Counted from the stretch's first letter, positions 1 to 9,468 are shown. The stretch is DNA of 60,688 nucleotides from CAJXJP01 sp964022365 (GCA_964022365.1 CAXHZN010000009.1:1-60688), one strand, 5' to 3'. The notes: generated by a model from the letters alone, not told the origin. Made by a program: numbers and translations.

Positions 1-110
<110 letters not shown>

Positions 111-121
111 ATTTTTTAATC

Positions 122-149
122 TTGAAAAGACAATAAATTATAGTATAAT
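122..149 (+). promoter_or_regulatory. Sigma-70-like promoter of the 182-451 gene
   Basis: TTGAAA at 122-127 and a perfect TATAAT at 144-149 with a 16 bp spacer lie just upstream of the small gene starting at 182. Confidence 0.65.
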
Positions 150-181
150 ATATTTCTATTATCATAGATAGGAAGAAAAAA

Positions 182-451
182 ATGGCAGAAAAATCTTATC
201 CTTGATTTGTTCGAGGTCAAACCTTTCCAGATGAACATGGGAAGGTTTACTATCAATGGGTTGTAAGAAATTTGGATAAAAGTATGCCAGATGGAAAGGG
301 AGGTACAATTCAAACACCAATGGAATTATATAATAGATATTACACATTATCTGATACTCAAAAATTTTCGCGTGATGTTTCAATGCTCGCTGGAAAAGTT
401 TGGGTTCGGTACGAAGATATAAATTTTGGAGAAAATCCAATAGAATACTAA
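182..451 (+). CDS. Small hypothetical protein (89 aa)
   Basis: I do not recognise this protein. It starts MAEKSYPGFV and ends GENPIEY, is soluble, rich in aromatic residues, and has no signal peptide or membrane segment. One in-frame TGA is read as Gly at codon 8. It also carries one CGA (codon 11) and one CGG codon, both very rare in this window, so those two residues (Arg or possibly Trp) are uncertain. An AGGA-containing stretch precedes the ATG, a good promoter lies at 122-149, and a symmetrical terminator follows, so the gene looks functional and monocistronic. No function is proposed. Confidence 0.7.
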
Positions 452-483
452 TAATATAAATATTTTGTTAGTATTTTAAATAA

Positions 484-517
484 AAAAAAGAGAGAAACAA
501 TTGTTTCTCTCTTTTTT
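484..517. terminator. Bidirectional hairpin terminator
   Basis: A perfect palindrome (arms 484-500 and 501-517, core GAGAGAAACAATTGTTTCTCTC) is flanked by A and T runs. It can end both the rightward gene at 182 and the leftward rplJ-rplL unit. Confidence 0.85.
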
Positions 518-557
518 GAATATTCTTGATTATCAAGAATTATTTTCCGAGTAGGAA

Positions 558-926
558 TTATTTTAATTCAACAGATGCACCAGCTTCTTCTAATTTAGCT
601 TTGATTTCTTCAGCTTCATCTTTAGCAGCACCATCTTTAACGTTACCACCGTTATCAGCGATAGCTTTAGCTTCTTTTAATCCAAGTCCAGTAATTTCTC
701 TAATTACTTTAATTACACCAATTTTAGATGCACCAGCAGAAGTTAATACAACATCAAAAGATGAAGGTCCTTCTTCAGCAGCAGCAGCTCCAGCAACCAT
801 AACAGGTGCAGCAGCAGAAACTCCAAATTCTTCTTCCATAGCAGTAACTAAGTCGTTTAATTCAACGATAGTTAATTCTTTAACAAGATCCATAATTTGA
901 GCAGCGTTTTTTGATAATTCAGCCAT
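558..926 (-). CDS. rplL: Ribosomal protein bL12 (L7/L12)
   Basis: This is the 122 aa stalk protein of the large ribosomal subunit, which recruits translation factors. The N-terminal dimerisation helix (MAELSKNAAQIMDLVKELTI), an Ala-rich hinge (about residues 38-52) and the C-terminal factor-binding domain with KxxGLGLKEAK are all present at normal length. It lies 164 bp downstream of rplJ on the same strand, as in most bacteria. It contains no TGA glycine codons; its Gly are GGT/GGA, unlike most genes here, which suggests avoidance of TGA in highly expressed genes. Confidence 0.98.
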   Translation of the reverse strand: MAELSKNAAQIMDLVKELTIVELNDLVTAMEEEFGVSAAAPVMVAGAAAAEEGPSSFDVVLTSAGASKIGVIKVIREITGLGLKEAKAIADNGGNVKDGAAKDEAEEIKAKLEEAGASVELK

Positions 927-1090
927 TTTACTATAATTAGTATATAAAAATTTTGTTCATATAAATTTATTTCAAAATCTCAGATTCAGATTTCTCTAAT
1001 GAGATTCTGAATCAAGTTTATATAAACACTAGCTTTAATTGCTAGTAGGAAACCTTGAATAAATTCAAGATTTCTGTACTAATAATCAAA

Positions 1091-1669
1091 TTATGCTTCT
1101 TCAGTTTTAGTTTCTTCAGTAGCTTCTTCTTCTTTTTTAGCTTCAAGTTCACCAGCTTTTTGTTTTCCTTGAGCTTCAACTTCTTTAGCAGCAGCATCAA
1201 AGAATCTTGCCATACCTGAAAGAGGAGACATCATAGAACCAACCATTCTTGATAGTAAAGTTTCTTTTGATGGTAAACCAGCAAGTACTTTAGTTTCTTC
1301 AAGACCTTTATATTCTCCTTCGAAAATAGAAGCAGCCCATTGAATTTTAGCACCGTCAGTTTTTTTCACTAAGTCGTTTACTTTACCAAGACCAGCAACT
1401 GAATCTTCGTTTGAACATACAACACCGATTTGACCTGGAAGTTCAGATAAATCAACATCAATATCTAAAGCATCTTTAATTGCTTTTCTAATAAGAGTTT
1501 TTTTAGCAAGTGTATAAGTAGCACCAACTTCTCTTAATGAAGTTCTTAATTCAGCAAATTCAGCAACTGTAAGAGTAGAAGTTGTAGAGAACCCAATAGA
1601 TTGAGCAGCTTTAAATTGTTCTACTAATCCAGCAAGAATTTCAACTTTTTGTTGTTTTGAAACAGCCAT
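1091..1669 (-). CDS. rplJ: Ribosomal protein uL10
   Basis: The 192 aa stalk-base protein anchors L7/L12 dimers to 23S rRNA. The start MAVSKQQKVEILAGLVEQF and the KKTLIRKAI region (residues 57-65) are typical. The C-terminal helix for L12 binding runs into a Glu/Lys-rich tail (about 165-192) that is longer than usual. It is followed by rplL and preceded by a recognisable L10-type leader with an attenuator hairpin, so it is probably autoregulated by L10(L12)n. There are no TGA codons. Confidence 0.97.
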   Translation of the reverse strand: MAVSKQQKVEILAGLVEQFKAAQSIGFSTTSTLTVAEFAELRTSLREVGATYTLAKKTLIRKAIKDALDIDVDLSELPGQIGVVCSNEDSVAGLGKVNDLVKKTDGAKIQWAASIFEGEYKGLEETKVLAGLPSKETLLSRMVGSMMSPLSGMARFFDAAAKEVEAQGKQKAGELEAKKEEEATEETKTEEA

Positions 1670-1710
1670 CGTTCTTGTGATTAATTATATAAAAATATCC
1701 TTCTCGTCTC

Positions 1711-1876
1711 AATTAAAAAGAACCTTTTTATCTGGTGAGATAAAAAGGTTCGTTTTTTGAATTTCATTGTAATATAGAAAAATTAATTTCTATGTTTAAA
1801 ATTTTTTAAAACGTTTCCTTCTATTATCTCGGTAGGACTTATATATGCCCACTGTCTTTGATTGAGAAAGTACCCC
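1711..1876 (-). ncRNA. L10-type ribosomal protein leader with attenuator
   Basis: On the minus strand between the promoter and rplJ, the transcript carries CAAAGACAGTGGGCA ... AGTCCTACCGAGAT (about 1827-1863), which matches what I know of the conserved L10 leader core (kink-turn plus L10 site; Rfam family L10_leader). Downstream a 13 bp hairpin (1720-1751) followed by a T run can act as terminator, so binding of excess L10(L12)n could stop transcription before rplJ. Confidence 0.85.
1720..1751 (-). terminator. Attenuator hairpin in the rplJ leader
   Basis: Arms 1720-1732 and 1739-1751 (GAACCTTTTTATC and its complement) pair around a 6-base loop, followed in minus-strand sense by CTTTTTAA. 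Its place about 50 bp before rplJ makes it the likely expression switch of the leader. Confidence 0.75.
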
Positions 1877-1877
1877 T

Positions 1878-1904
1878 ATTATATAAAATATTTTGGAAAG
1901 TCAA
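1878..1904 (-). promoter_or_regulatory. Promoter of rplJ-rplL
   Basis: On the minus strand, TTGACT (1899-1904) and a perfect TATAAT (1878-1883) are separated by 15 bp; the start would lie just before the L10 leader. Confidence 0.7.
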
Positions 1905-1967
1905 ATAAAATATTCTATTTTTTATATTTTATAGTTTTATTGTCTATTCATAGGGAATTGAAACAAT

Positions 1968-1996
1968 AAAAAAATCTCTATAAAAGAGATTTTTTT
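1968..1996 (-). terminator. Terminator of rpmE2
   Basis: Arms AAATCTCT (1972-1979) and AGAGATTT (1985-1992) are flanked by A and T runs directly beyond the rpmE2 stop codon. Confidence 0.8.
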
Positions 1997-1997
1997 A

Positions 1998-2252
1998 CTA
2001 TTTTTTCAAAGCTTTTGCTTTTTCCATTCTAGCGTAGAATTTATCAACTGCACCAGTTTTCATAATTCTTTGTTCACCAGTATAATATGGATGAGAAGCT
2101 GAAGAAGCTTCAACGAATACTGCTGGATATTCTTTTCCATCAAGTTCATGAGTAACGTCAGTTACAACAGTAGACATAGTTTTTAGTACATAGCTTGCAC
2201 TAGAATCAACGAAAAGTACTTCTCTTGATTCTGGGTGGATATCTTTTTTCAT
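1998..2252 (-). CDS. rpmE2: Ribosomal protein bL31, type B (zinc-free form)
   Basis: This 84 aa large-subunit protein starts MKKDIHPESREVLFVDSSAS and contains the family-typical SHPYYTGEQR near residues 53-62 and VDKFYARMEK near the end. It lacks the CxxC zinc pair of type A L31, so it is the zinc-independent paralog form. It is monocistronic between its own promoter and terminator, and has no TGA codons, as in the other ribosomal protein genes except rplI. Confidence 0.96.
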   Translation of the reverse strand: MKKDIHPESREVLFVDSSASYVLKTMSTVVTDVTHELDGKEYPAVFVEASSASHPYYTGEQRIMKTGAVDKFYARMEKAKALKK

Positions 2253-2316
2253 AAAAGTTTTCTTGTTATTTTGTTCGCTTAATACGACAACAAAAATATA
2301 TAAATATATTTGGTTT

Positions 2317-2332
2317 GCTTATTTTTATAAGC
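2317..2332 (-). promoter_or_regulatory. Hairpin in the rpmE2 5' leader
   Basis: GCTTAT-AAAA-ATAAGC forms a short stem in the roughly 80-base leader between the promoter and rpmE2. L31 mRNAs are often autoregulated through leader structures; whether this one is such a site is only a guess. Confidence 0.35.
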
Positions 2333-2338
2333 CACGAA

Positions 2339-2366
2339 AATATATGACTTTTTTTTAATTAGTCAA
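2339..2366 (-). promoter_or_regulatory. Promoter of rpmE2
   Basis: Minus strand TTGACT (2361-2366), 16 bp spacer, TATATT (2339-2344). Confidence 0.6.
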
Positions 2367-2427
2367 ATATATTTTCAAAAAAATAAAGAGAAATGAAATT
2401 CATAACTCTTTAGTTTTATTCTTTTTT

Positions 2428-2511
2428 TGGTGCCCAGAGAGAGACTCGAACTCTCACACCAAAGGTACCGGCTTCTAAGACCGGCGTGTCTACCAATTCC
2501 ACCATCTGGGC
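2428..2511 (-). tRNA. tRNA-Leu (UAG)
   Basis: The 84 nt cloverleaf has the acceptor GCCCAGA paired with TCTGGGC, an encoded CCA, the T-loop GAGTTCGAGTC, a long class II variable arm and the anticodon loop CTTAGAA, giving anticodon UAG, which reads CUN leucine codons. It is the last of three tRNAs on the minus strand. Confidence 0.97.
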
Positions 2512-2569
2512 ATATAAACAAAAAATCACGAATCTTCTTATCAATTCGTAATACAGAAGATTTCAAAAA

Positions 2570-2654
2570 TGGTGGGCAGAGAGGGATTCGAACCCCCGAA
2601 GACGTAGTCAGCGGATTTACAGTCCGCCCCATTTGGCCGCTCTGGAATCTGCCC
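2570..2654 (-). tRNA. tRNA-Tyr (GUA)
   Basis: The 85 nt class II cloverleaf has the acceptor GGGCAGA/TCTGCCC, an encoded CCA, a long variable arm and the anticodon loop CTGTAAA, giving anticodon GUA. It sits between the Thr and Leu tRNAs, probably in one transcript. Confidence 0.97.
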
Positions 2655-2724
2655 ATTTTATATGAAAATTACGAATCACAAATTATTGTAAAACTCGTAA
2701 CTCGTAATAATATTTTATTTGAAA

Positions 2725-2800
2725 TGGAGCCATCAATCGGATTTGAACCGATGACCGTTCGCTTACAAGGCGAATGCTCTACCAGCTGAGCTATGATGGC
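2725..2800 (-). tRNA. tRNA-Thr (UGU)
   Basis: The 76 nt cloverleaf has the acceptor GCCATCA/TGATGGC, an encoded CCA, D-loop AGCTGGTA, T-loop GGTTCAAATCC and anticodon loop CTTGTAA, giving anticodon UGU. It is the first tRNA of the three-gene cluster. Confidence 0.97.
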
Positions 2801-2842
2801 TTAAAAGTGTTATTTGTTTGCATCTGTTGTGATGCGAGAGAG

Positions 2843-2870
2843 ATAATATTAAATTTTAAAAAGAAGTCAA
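2843..2870 (-). promoter_or_regulatory. Promoter of the tRNA cluster
   Basis: Minus strand TTGACT (2865-2870), 16 bp spacer, TATTAT (2843-2848), 43 bp upstream of tRNA-Thr. Confidence 0.65.
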
Positions 2871-2987
2871 AACTTTTTTTTAAAAAATTATTTATTTTGC
2901 AAAAAAACTATTTGCATATCGCTTAAGAAACGATAAAATCAGTATAATAAAAAATTATAAAAAATCTAATTTTAATTAAAATAACTT

Positions 2988-3896
2988 ATGGATTGGAAAA
3001 ATAAAATAGATGAATTTCTAGAAAAAAAATCTAAAAAACAAAAAATAATTGTCATTTATTGACCAACTGCGAGTGGAAAAACAGGATTAAGTATAGAAAT
3101 TGCTCAATATTTGGATTCTGAAATTATTTCTACTGACTCAAGACAAATTTACAAACAAATGGATATTTGAACTGGGAAAGTCACATCTGAGGAAATGAAA
3201 AATATTCCTCACCATATGTTAGATATTATTCATCCAGATGAAAAATATAGTGTGGGAGAATTTAAAAAAGCAGCAGAAGAAAATATTGAAAAAATAATTC
3301 AGAAAAATAAAGTTCCAATTTTGTGCTGAGGAACTGGGCTATATATAGATAGTTTAATTTATGATTTTGATATTCCAAAAGTTCCAGCAGATGAAAATTT
3401 GAGAAATAAACTCGAAAAAGATGCAAAAGAATTTTGAAATGAATATGTTTATAAACAATTACAAAACCTAGATCCTGAATATGCAAAAGAACTTCATCCA
3501 AATAATGTCCAATATGTGATCCGCGCTTTAGAAGTAAAATTATTGTCATGAAAATCAAAAAAAGATTTCAGATGAGATAAAACACTTAAATTTGATGTAT
3601 TATTTTTAACTCCATATAATAAAGATAGAGCATTTTTATATAATAGGATAAATACGCGCGTAAAAATGATGTTTGATGACGGTTTGGTCGAGGAAGTAAA
3701 AAATCTGAGAAAAACCTACCAGGATTCTACTGCAGGATTATCAACGATTTGATATATAGAAGTAGTGAAATATTTAGTCTGAGAATATGATTTAGATGAA
3801 TGTATTTCTTTGGTGCAACAGCATAATAGAAATTATGCCAAACGTCAATTAACATGGTTTAGAAAGTATGAAGAAACTACTTGAGATAAAAAATAA
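2988..3896 (+). CDS. miaA: tRNA dimethylallyltransferase MiaA
   Basis: MiaA transfers a dimethylallyl group to A37 of tRNAs that read UNN codons. The 302 aa product has the P-loop GPTASGKT (residues 25-32; the first Gly is a TGA codon), the STDSRQIYK motif, GGTGLYI (with TGA) and the C-terminal QHNRNYAKRQLTWFRK region, at family length. The ATG at 2988 leaves a 20-residue Lys-rich lead before the P-loop. Several in-frame TGA codons fall at Gly. It stands alone, next to the tRNA cluster but on the other strand, and its stop lies inside the loop of its own terminator. Confidence 0.96.
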
Positions 3897-3917
3897 AAAT
3901 ACTCAAGTAGTTTTTTT
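3876..3917 (+). terminator. Terminator overlapping the end of miaA
   Basis: ACTACTTGAG (3876-3885) pairs with CTCAAGTAGT (3902-3911), followed by seven T. The left arm is coding sequence of miaA and the stop codon is in the loop. Confidence 0.85.
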
Positions 3918-3973
3918 GCAATGATTTTTACAATAGCGTATAATAAGAGTAATTATTATTTTATCTGTAAAAA

Positions 3974-5023
3974 ATGAAAAAGTTAATTAAACCAATTCTT
4001 GATTATGCTATTAAACAAGAAGCATCAGATGTTCATTTAAGTTGTGGGAAAGCTGTGACATTTAGAGTCAGTTGAGAACTGGTTATTAAAACCGAAGCAG
4101 GGATTTTAGATGAAGAAAAAATGGAGGGAATTTTAGCTGTATTTCTCAATAATGATACAGAAAAAATAGAAGAATTTCATCAGCATAGAGAATTAGATAT
4201 GGCATATGTAAATGATGATGGAACGTCATTTCGTGTGAATTGATTTTATAGATTAGGTCAAATTTCATTTGTTTTAAGAAGAATTTCAAGCAGAGCTATG
4301 ACAATGAAAGAATTACATCTTCCAGATTCAGTACATAGATTTACAGAATTTAAACAAGGATTATTACTCGTAACGGGACCAACAGGTTCTGGGAAATCTA
4401 CGACTATGATTTCTATTTTAGACGAAATAAATAAAACCAGAAAAGAACACGTTTTAACTATCGAAGATCCAGTAGAATTTATTTTTAAAGATGATCAATC
4501 AGTATTTTCTCAAAGACAAGTAGGAACTGATACAAATGGCTTTAAAAATGCATTAAAAGGTGCTATGAGAGAAGATCCAGATGTAATAATGATTGGGGAA
4601 ATGAGAGATGCTGAAACCGTTCAAGCAGCACTAGAATTAGCTGAAACATGACATTTAGTTATTTCTACACTCCATACTTCAAGCGCCGTTCAAACTATTT
4701 CAAGATTATTGAGTTTTTTCCCAACAGATTCACAAAATTCTGTGAGAGCAAAACTCGCTGACACTCTTATGGGGGTATTATCTCAAAGGTTAATTCCAAA
4801 AATTTGAGGAGGAAGAATGGGGATTTTTGAAATCATGTTTATGACTACAGGGATTAAAAATCTTATTCGTGAAGGATCTATGAATCAAATTTATTCGAGT
4901 ATTGAAACTGGTTCGAAAGAATGAATGGTTTCTATGAAAAAATATGCTGAATTCCTCAGAGATAAGGAGTTAGTGCTAGAAGAAAGTTATAGTGATTATT
5001 TTAAAAATGAATCAGATTTCTAA
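3974..5023 (+). CDS. pilT: Type IV pilus retraction ATPase, PilT family (copy 1)
   Basis: This 349 aa protein is a hexameric PilT/PilU-type motor that depolymerises pili at the inner face of the membrane. It has the N-terminal PAS-like domain (ASDVHL near residue 17), Walker A GPTGSGKS (135-142), the Asp box IEDPVEF, Walker B with the family hallmark IGEMRDAETVQAAL, and the His box STLHTSSAVQT. GEMRD instead of GEIRD and the AETGH motif (Gly by TGA) fit the PilT branch rather than PilB. It is far from the main pilus cluster at 48-56 kb and its stop overlaps the next start (taATG), implying translational coupling to a small membrane protein. Confidence 0.93.
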
Positions 5024-5163
5024 TGGAAAAAGTAACAGATAAAACGAAAAAAAAGTACTTGAATTTTTCTCGCTCGACTATATACTTACTTATATCGATT
5101 ATATTTGCAGCAGGGATAATGCCGTTGTATTACAAATTTTTAGAATACCAACTATGATTATAA
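5023..5163 (+). CDS. Small membrane protein (46 aa), coupled to pilT
   Basis: I do not recognise this micro-protein. It has a basic N-terminus (MEKVTDKTKKKYLNF), one hydrophobic segment (about residues 20-37, with ISIIFAAGIM) and a short tail ending EYQLGL, with one TGA read as Gly. Its start overlaps the pilT stop by one base and its stop overlaps the start of the next gene in the same way (TAATG both times), so all three are probably co-translated. The regular spacing on both sides argues that it is a real gene. The topology would put the N-terminus in the cytoplasm. Confidence 0.7.
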
Positions 5164-5852
5164 TGTTCTTGAAGAAAAATTTTTTGCTGAAAATATTTTC
5201 CATGATTATTTTGTGAATACTTTTTATTGTGGGGATAAATTCATATGTCTTAAGTTTTTCTCAAGATAATTTATTTACAGAGGTTTCTCAGGTTCCACAA
5301 AATGAAGTTTGATTGGTATTTTGAGCTTCAGTTATTCATAATAGTTACCCTTCAGATATTTTAAAAGATAGACTCACGGTAGCTGTTGAAGCCTATAATT
5401 GAGGAAAAATTTCACAAATAATTGTATCATGAGATAATAGTCAAAAAGATTACAATGAACCAGAAGTAATGAGAAAATATCTTATTTCTCAATGAGTGGA
5501 TGATAATCATATTCACTTAGATTATGCCGGTTTTGATACCTATGATTCGCTCTATAGAGCAAAAGAATTATTTAAAGTAGATTCGATTACACTTTTTACT
5601 CAGGATTTTCATTTAAAAAGAGCGCTGTATATTGCAGATAGATTATGAATCCAAGCTGTTGGAGTTTCCACAAATTTACAAGCATATTTGATGGATTCAT
5701 ACAATGATAGGAGAGAAGTACTCGCTCGTGTAAAAGCATTTTTAGATGTTGAAATATTTGCTTCTCAACCAAAATTTCTCTGAGATGATCTCAAAATTTA
5801 TCCACTTGAAGAAATTGAAAAAATAAAACAAGAACTCAATCAAGAAAAATAA
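5163..5852 (+). CDS. SanA/YdcF-like DUF218 membrane-anchored protein
   Basis: The 229 aa product has one N-terminal membrane anchor (about residues 7-30) followed by a DUF218 fold: GLVFGASVIHN, then the DRLTVAVEAYN helix, the IIVSGDN motif, PEVMRKYL, and DYAGFDTYDSLYRAKELF, which matches the SanA/ElyC/YdcF family closely. SanA affects envelope barrier function in E. coli; the chemistry of the family is not settled. The start overlaps the stop of the upstream micro-ORF. Several TGA Gly codons occur, one in the SGDN motif. It is the last gene of the pilT unit. Confidence 0.88.
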
Positions 5853-5864
5853 TTGAAAAATAAA

Positions 5865-5897
5865 AAATATTTCATATGCTATATGAAATATTTTTTT
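5865..5897 (+). terminator. Terminator of the pilT-sanA-like unit
   Basis: AATATTTCATAT and ATATGAAATATT pair around a 3-base loop, followed by a T run. Confidence 0.85.
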
Positions 5898-5910
5898 GTT
5901 AAATAAAATT

Positions 5911-6840
5911 ATGAAAAAGGCATATATTATTTTAGTCTGAATATTTATTTTTGCAGTAGGAATTTTACTGTGAAATAAATTTTGAAATATTTCAGAACAT
6001 AAAAATAATTTTGAAAATATTCAAGAATTTTGAGAAGAAGAGGAAATTATAAATTCACAATATAATCAACAAGAGAATGTAAAAATTTTTCACTCAGGAA
6101 ATTATATTCAAGATAATTGAATAATAAAATATCGTGATAAAATATTAAAAAATGTAGATATAGATTCGTTTAAATATCTCACAGGAAGTTATGCTCAGGA
6201 TAAAAATAATAATTATTTTGAATGAAAAATTATATATATTTCTGATGGAATATCTCATAGGTGAGACTTCTGAATGTGAGAAAATTTTGAAATATTGAAA
6301 TGAAATTACGCAAAAGATGAAAAATATTTATATTATAAAAATTTTTCATTTTTACAGCATAATAATAAAATTATTAATTTTATTCCTGAAAAATCAGAAA
6401 ATAATTATTTTAAATATTTTGTAAAAGTTTGAGAAGAAATTTTTTATTGAGATCAAAAACAAAATCAAATAGATCAAAAAACATTTTCTCATCTGCAATA
6501 TAATTATTTTCAAGATGAAACGGGGATTTATTTTTGAAATAATTTATTAACTCTGAGGAAAAAATATTATAAAATTATAGACAAAAATTTTATAAAAGAC
6601 GATAGATATGTGTTTCTAAATGGTGAATATAATCCTCAATTGGATACAATAAGTTTTAAAAAATTAGAAGTTCCAGAAAATCATATGTATTTTTTGGATT
6701 TATATTCAGATACAAATTGATTTTATTCTTTTGATCAATATTCACATAGTTTCTATAAAATAAATAATAATCTTTCTCAAGAAAATATAAAAAAGTGTCT
6801 AAATAATGAAAATTTTTGCAAAAGTATGTTATGATATTAA
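5911..6840 (+). CDS. DKNYY-repeat-like exported protein
   Basis: The 309 aa protein has an N-terminal membrane anchor or signal (MKKAYIILVGIFIFAVGILLG, Gly partly by TGA) and an extracytoplasmic part with DKNNNYFEGK and KDEKYLYYKN stretches. These resemble the DKNYY family (repeats of D-K-N-x-V-Y-Y-x-G); function in that family is unknown. It is very rich in Asn, Lys, Tyr and TGA glycines. It begins a run of three exported proteins on the same strand (5911, 6874, 8003) without a strong terminator between the first two. A surface or periplasmic role is inferred. Confidence 0.7.
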
Positions 6841-6873
6841 TAATATATTATTTGAAAAATTCTACACCTTTTT

Positions 6874-7938
6874 ATGTTTAAAACATCACATATTTTCTTA
6901 TCATTTTTAGTGTTTATATTTATAAGTTTTTTTTGTTTTGACTTTATTAGTGCCAACGAAGAAAAACTTATCAGTCAAACACAAGCAGATAATATTTTGG
7001 AAAAAGTATTAGAAGAAAATTTTTCTTGATTAAACTCAAAACACAAACAATTTGAATTTTTGGAAAAATTATCAATTAGGCTCGAAAATATTTCTGAATC
7101 ATCACAAAATATTCTTATATTTTCTCAGTCTGTTGAAAATAAATTGATAGATTTAGAAATCCAATTATCTGGAGTACAAAAAATTGTCGTTTGATATTCC
7201 GAAGGATTGAGAGAAATATATGGTTATTATAAATGAGATATTTCAGAAGATTTCCTGCTAATACTCGCAAATTCTCACGGTGCATATGAATATGGAACCT
7301 ATTTAACGGCTTTAGATTTAATCGAGTATTTTGAATCTCAAGGGAAATCACAATGGTTTATTGTCCCAACACTTAATCCAGATGGTTTACAAATTGCCAT
7401 CGATGATAATTTTTCAAAGTGATTTTATCTTGAATGAAGAGGAAATAACAACAATGTGGATATAAATAGAAATTTTTGTACAAAAAATTTTAGTAGCGGA
7501 GAATATGTAAAGTTTTTCTGAGGAGAAAGAAAACTCTTATCAAAATGAGACAGTTGTGGAAATCAGCTTGAAACACAAGTTATTGATAATATTTTTAGAT
7601 ATTTTTCATTTTCAAATGTTTTAGACCTTCATTCACTTTGAGGAATAATTTTTATCCCAGATGGCTGATTTGATGATTCAAATACACTTAATTTTGCTGA
7701 TACAATTCAAGAAATTTTGTGAAATAGTTATGAATTTAATTCTCAATTTTCAAATAATTATCAAAAAAATATTCTCATCCAAAGATATGAATTTGATGAA
7801 TGAGGAAAAAATATTTTTACCTGAGTTTTGGCACAATATATTTATGAAACCTATAATATTCCAGCAATTATTTTAGAGTTAGAATACCATGGAAGAGTCG
7901 AAAAAAAACTCAGAGGAATCGAAAAATTATTAAAATAA
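6874..7938 (+). CDS. Exported M14-family zinc carboxypeptidase
   Basis: The 354 aa protein has a signal sequence (about residues 1-28) and a peptidase M14 fold. Motifs in order are the zinc ligands in NSHGAYEYG (His135, Glu139), PTLNPDG, the substrate-binding NVDINRNFC, the third zinc ligand in LDLHSLGG, and the catalytic Glu in ILELEYHG. The HGxYE spacing (three residues between His and Glu) matches a carboxypeptidase subfamily I associate with CPR bacteria rather than the classical HxxE. Many TGA codons code the glycines. A role in trimming peptidoglycan peptides or digesting host or prey peptides is inferred from export. Confidence 0.88.
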
Positions 7939-8002
7939 AATAAATTTTGCATACCAAATAAAAAATGATAGAATTAATTTAATTAATTACTATCGTTTTT
8001 TT

Positions 8003-9109
8003 ATGAAAAAATCTGTATTATTATTTACAATTTTATTTTTGAGTTTTTCAAGCGTTTTTGCAAACTATGAACTTGAAACATGAAGTAAAAATCTCGTAGA
8101 ACGTTTTGAGTTAAATACACAAAACTTAGACAAAGAAATCTCAAGAAAACAATTTGTAGAAACGCTCTATGCTTGGTATGAAACCTATAGACAAGAGAGG
8201 GGATTATATGTGGATTATGAAAATTATTCACAATTGGACAATGAAAAATATTTCAAAGATGTGGATCTAAATTCTGAATTTTGAGAAAAATTAGAATATT
8301 TTTCTCATTTGTGAGCTTTATCAAAAAATGAACATTTTGATCCAAATGGAACTATAAATCAAAAAACATTTTTCATAGTTTTAAATAGACTTGGAATTAT
8401 ATGGAATTTACAACACTGTAAAAATCTGAGAATTTGTGAAAAAGAAGCAGACGAAAAAACATATTTTACAAAATGAGTGTATTATAGATATGTTTCGAAA
8501 ATTTTTTATAAAGATTTGAGAAAATATTATTCTACTCCTCAAGATTATATCGATGCTGGATATATATCATTTTTAAAACCAAATTATTATTTTCCACTTA
8601 AATGACAAAATTTAAATGGGTGTTATGCCTTTTCAGTCAGAAATATTTTGAAATATCAACATGGGATTTGAGTATATATTCCAAAAGTGGATGAATATAT
8701 TTGAAGAGCTCCAACGACTTTGCGGACGTATGGAATCATGAGAAAATATGATAAAGCTGTACATATTCAAGCCAGAGAATATTGGTCACTTGATACAATT
8801 ATAAAATCTCTTCAAGCCGGAGAACCGGTTTCTATTGTGTATTGGTGGGATTATACAGACTGGAAAACTGGCCAAAAAAAGAAAGTGAAACATATCGTTG
8901 CGGCTTATAGTTTTGACGAAAAATGAGTTTGGGTTTCTGAAACTATTTCAGCACAAAGAAAAAGAATTGCTTGGGACGAAATTATAAATATTTATGGAAA
9001 TGCAAAAGTAGGGAGAGTATTTAAATATTATTATGATCCGAAACAAAACTGGACAGAATCTGAAATACAACTAGAAAAAGAAAATAATTTTCTAGCATGA
9101 GAAAAATAA
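8003..9109 (+). CDS. Exported SLH-domain protein with C39-like cysteine peptidase fold
   Basis: The 368 aa protein has a signal peptide (about 1-20), one SLH-like module (residues 50-130, with ISRKQFVETLY, YFKDVDL, GALSKNEHFDPNGTI and VLNRLGI), and a C-terminal domain that resembles C39-type peptidases: Cys207 in NGCYAFSVRN, GEPVSIVYW, and His297 in KHIVAAYSFD. The SLH part would bind a cell-wall polymer, so the peptidase-like part would act at the surface. Catalytic activity is inferred from Cys and His only. One rare CGG codon (in APTTLxTYG) is of uncertain meaning. A terminator follows. Confidence 0.75.
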
Positions 9110-9111
9110 AA

Positions 9112-9139
9112 AAATAATTCCGTGAGGAATTATTTTTTT
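9112..9139. terminator. Terminator after the SLH/C39-like gene
   Basis: AATAATTCC and GGAATTATT flank a 5-base loop, followed by T7; with A7 on the other side it can also serve the convergent gene at 9145. Confidence 0.85.
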
Positions 9140-9144
9140 ACTTT

Positions 9145-9468
9145 TTAATATACTCTAATATTTTCTTTTACAGTTTGAACATCTTGTTGATTTGTGGCTT
9201 TTATAACTCATAATTTTTTACTTTCATGAGATGTTATTGGATTTCCGTTTGTATCTGTTATATTTCCATGACGATCTTGAAACGTGCTTTGAGTGACACT
9301 AAAACAATCTTCAATGAGTAATTTTGTATCTGACATAGTAGCTATAACTTCTGGAGGAAGTGTATTCATAAGTTCTTTTCAATCTAAATCTTCAATTTTA
9401 AATCATCTTTCGAGTACTTCAGCAGGAATATGAGATGTATCAACAGTTTTTTCAGCAATATTTGTCAT
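9145..9468 (-). CDS. Small hypothetical protein (107 aa)
   Basis: I do not recognise it. The sequence starts MTNIAEKTVDTSHIPAEVLE and has no signal peptide or membrane segment. LPPEVIATMSD and DRHGNITDTNGNPIT are visible; the latter is a polar Asn/Gly/Asp-rich stretch. Three TGA codons are read as Gly. It is a lone minus-strand gene between two rightward genes, with a shared terminator at its 3' end. No function is proposed. Confidence 0.65.

Noticed and set aside
526..900. Plus-strand frame of 124 codons over rplL
   Set aside because: Ala/Ser-rich antisense reading of rplL.
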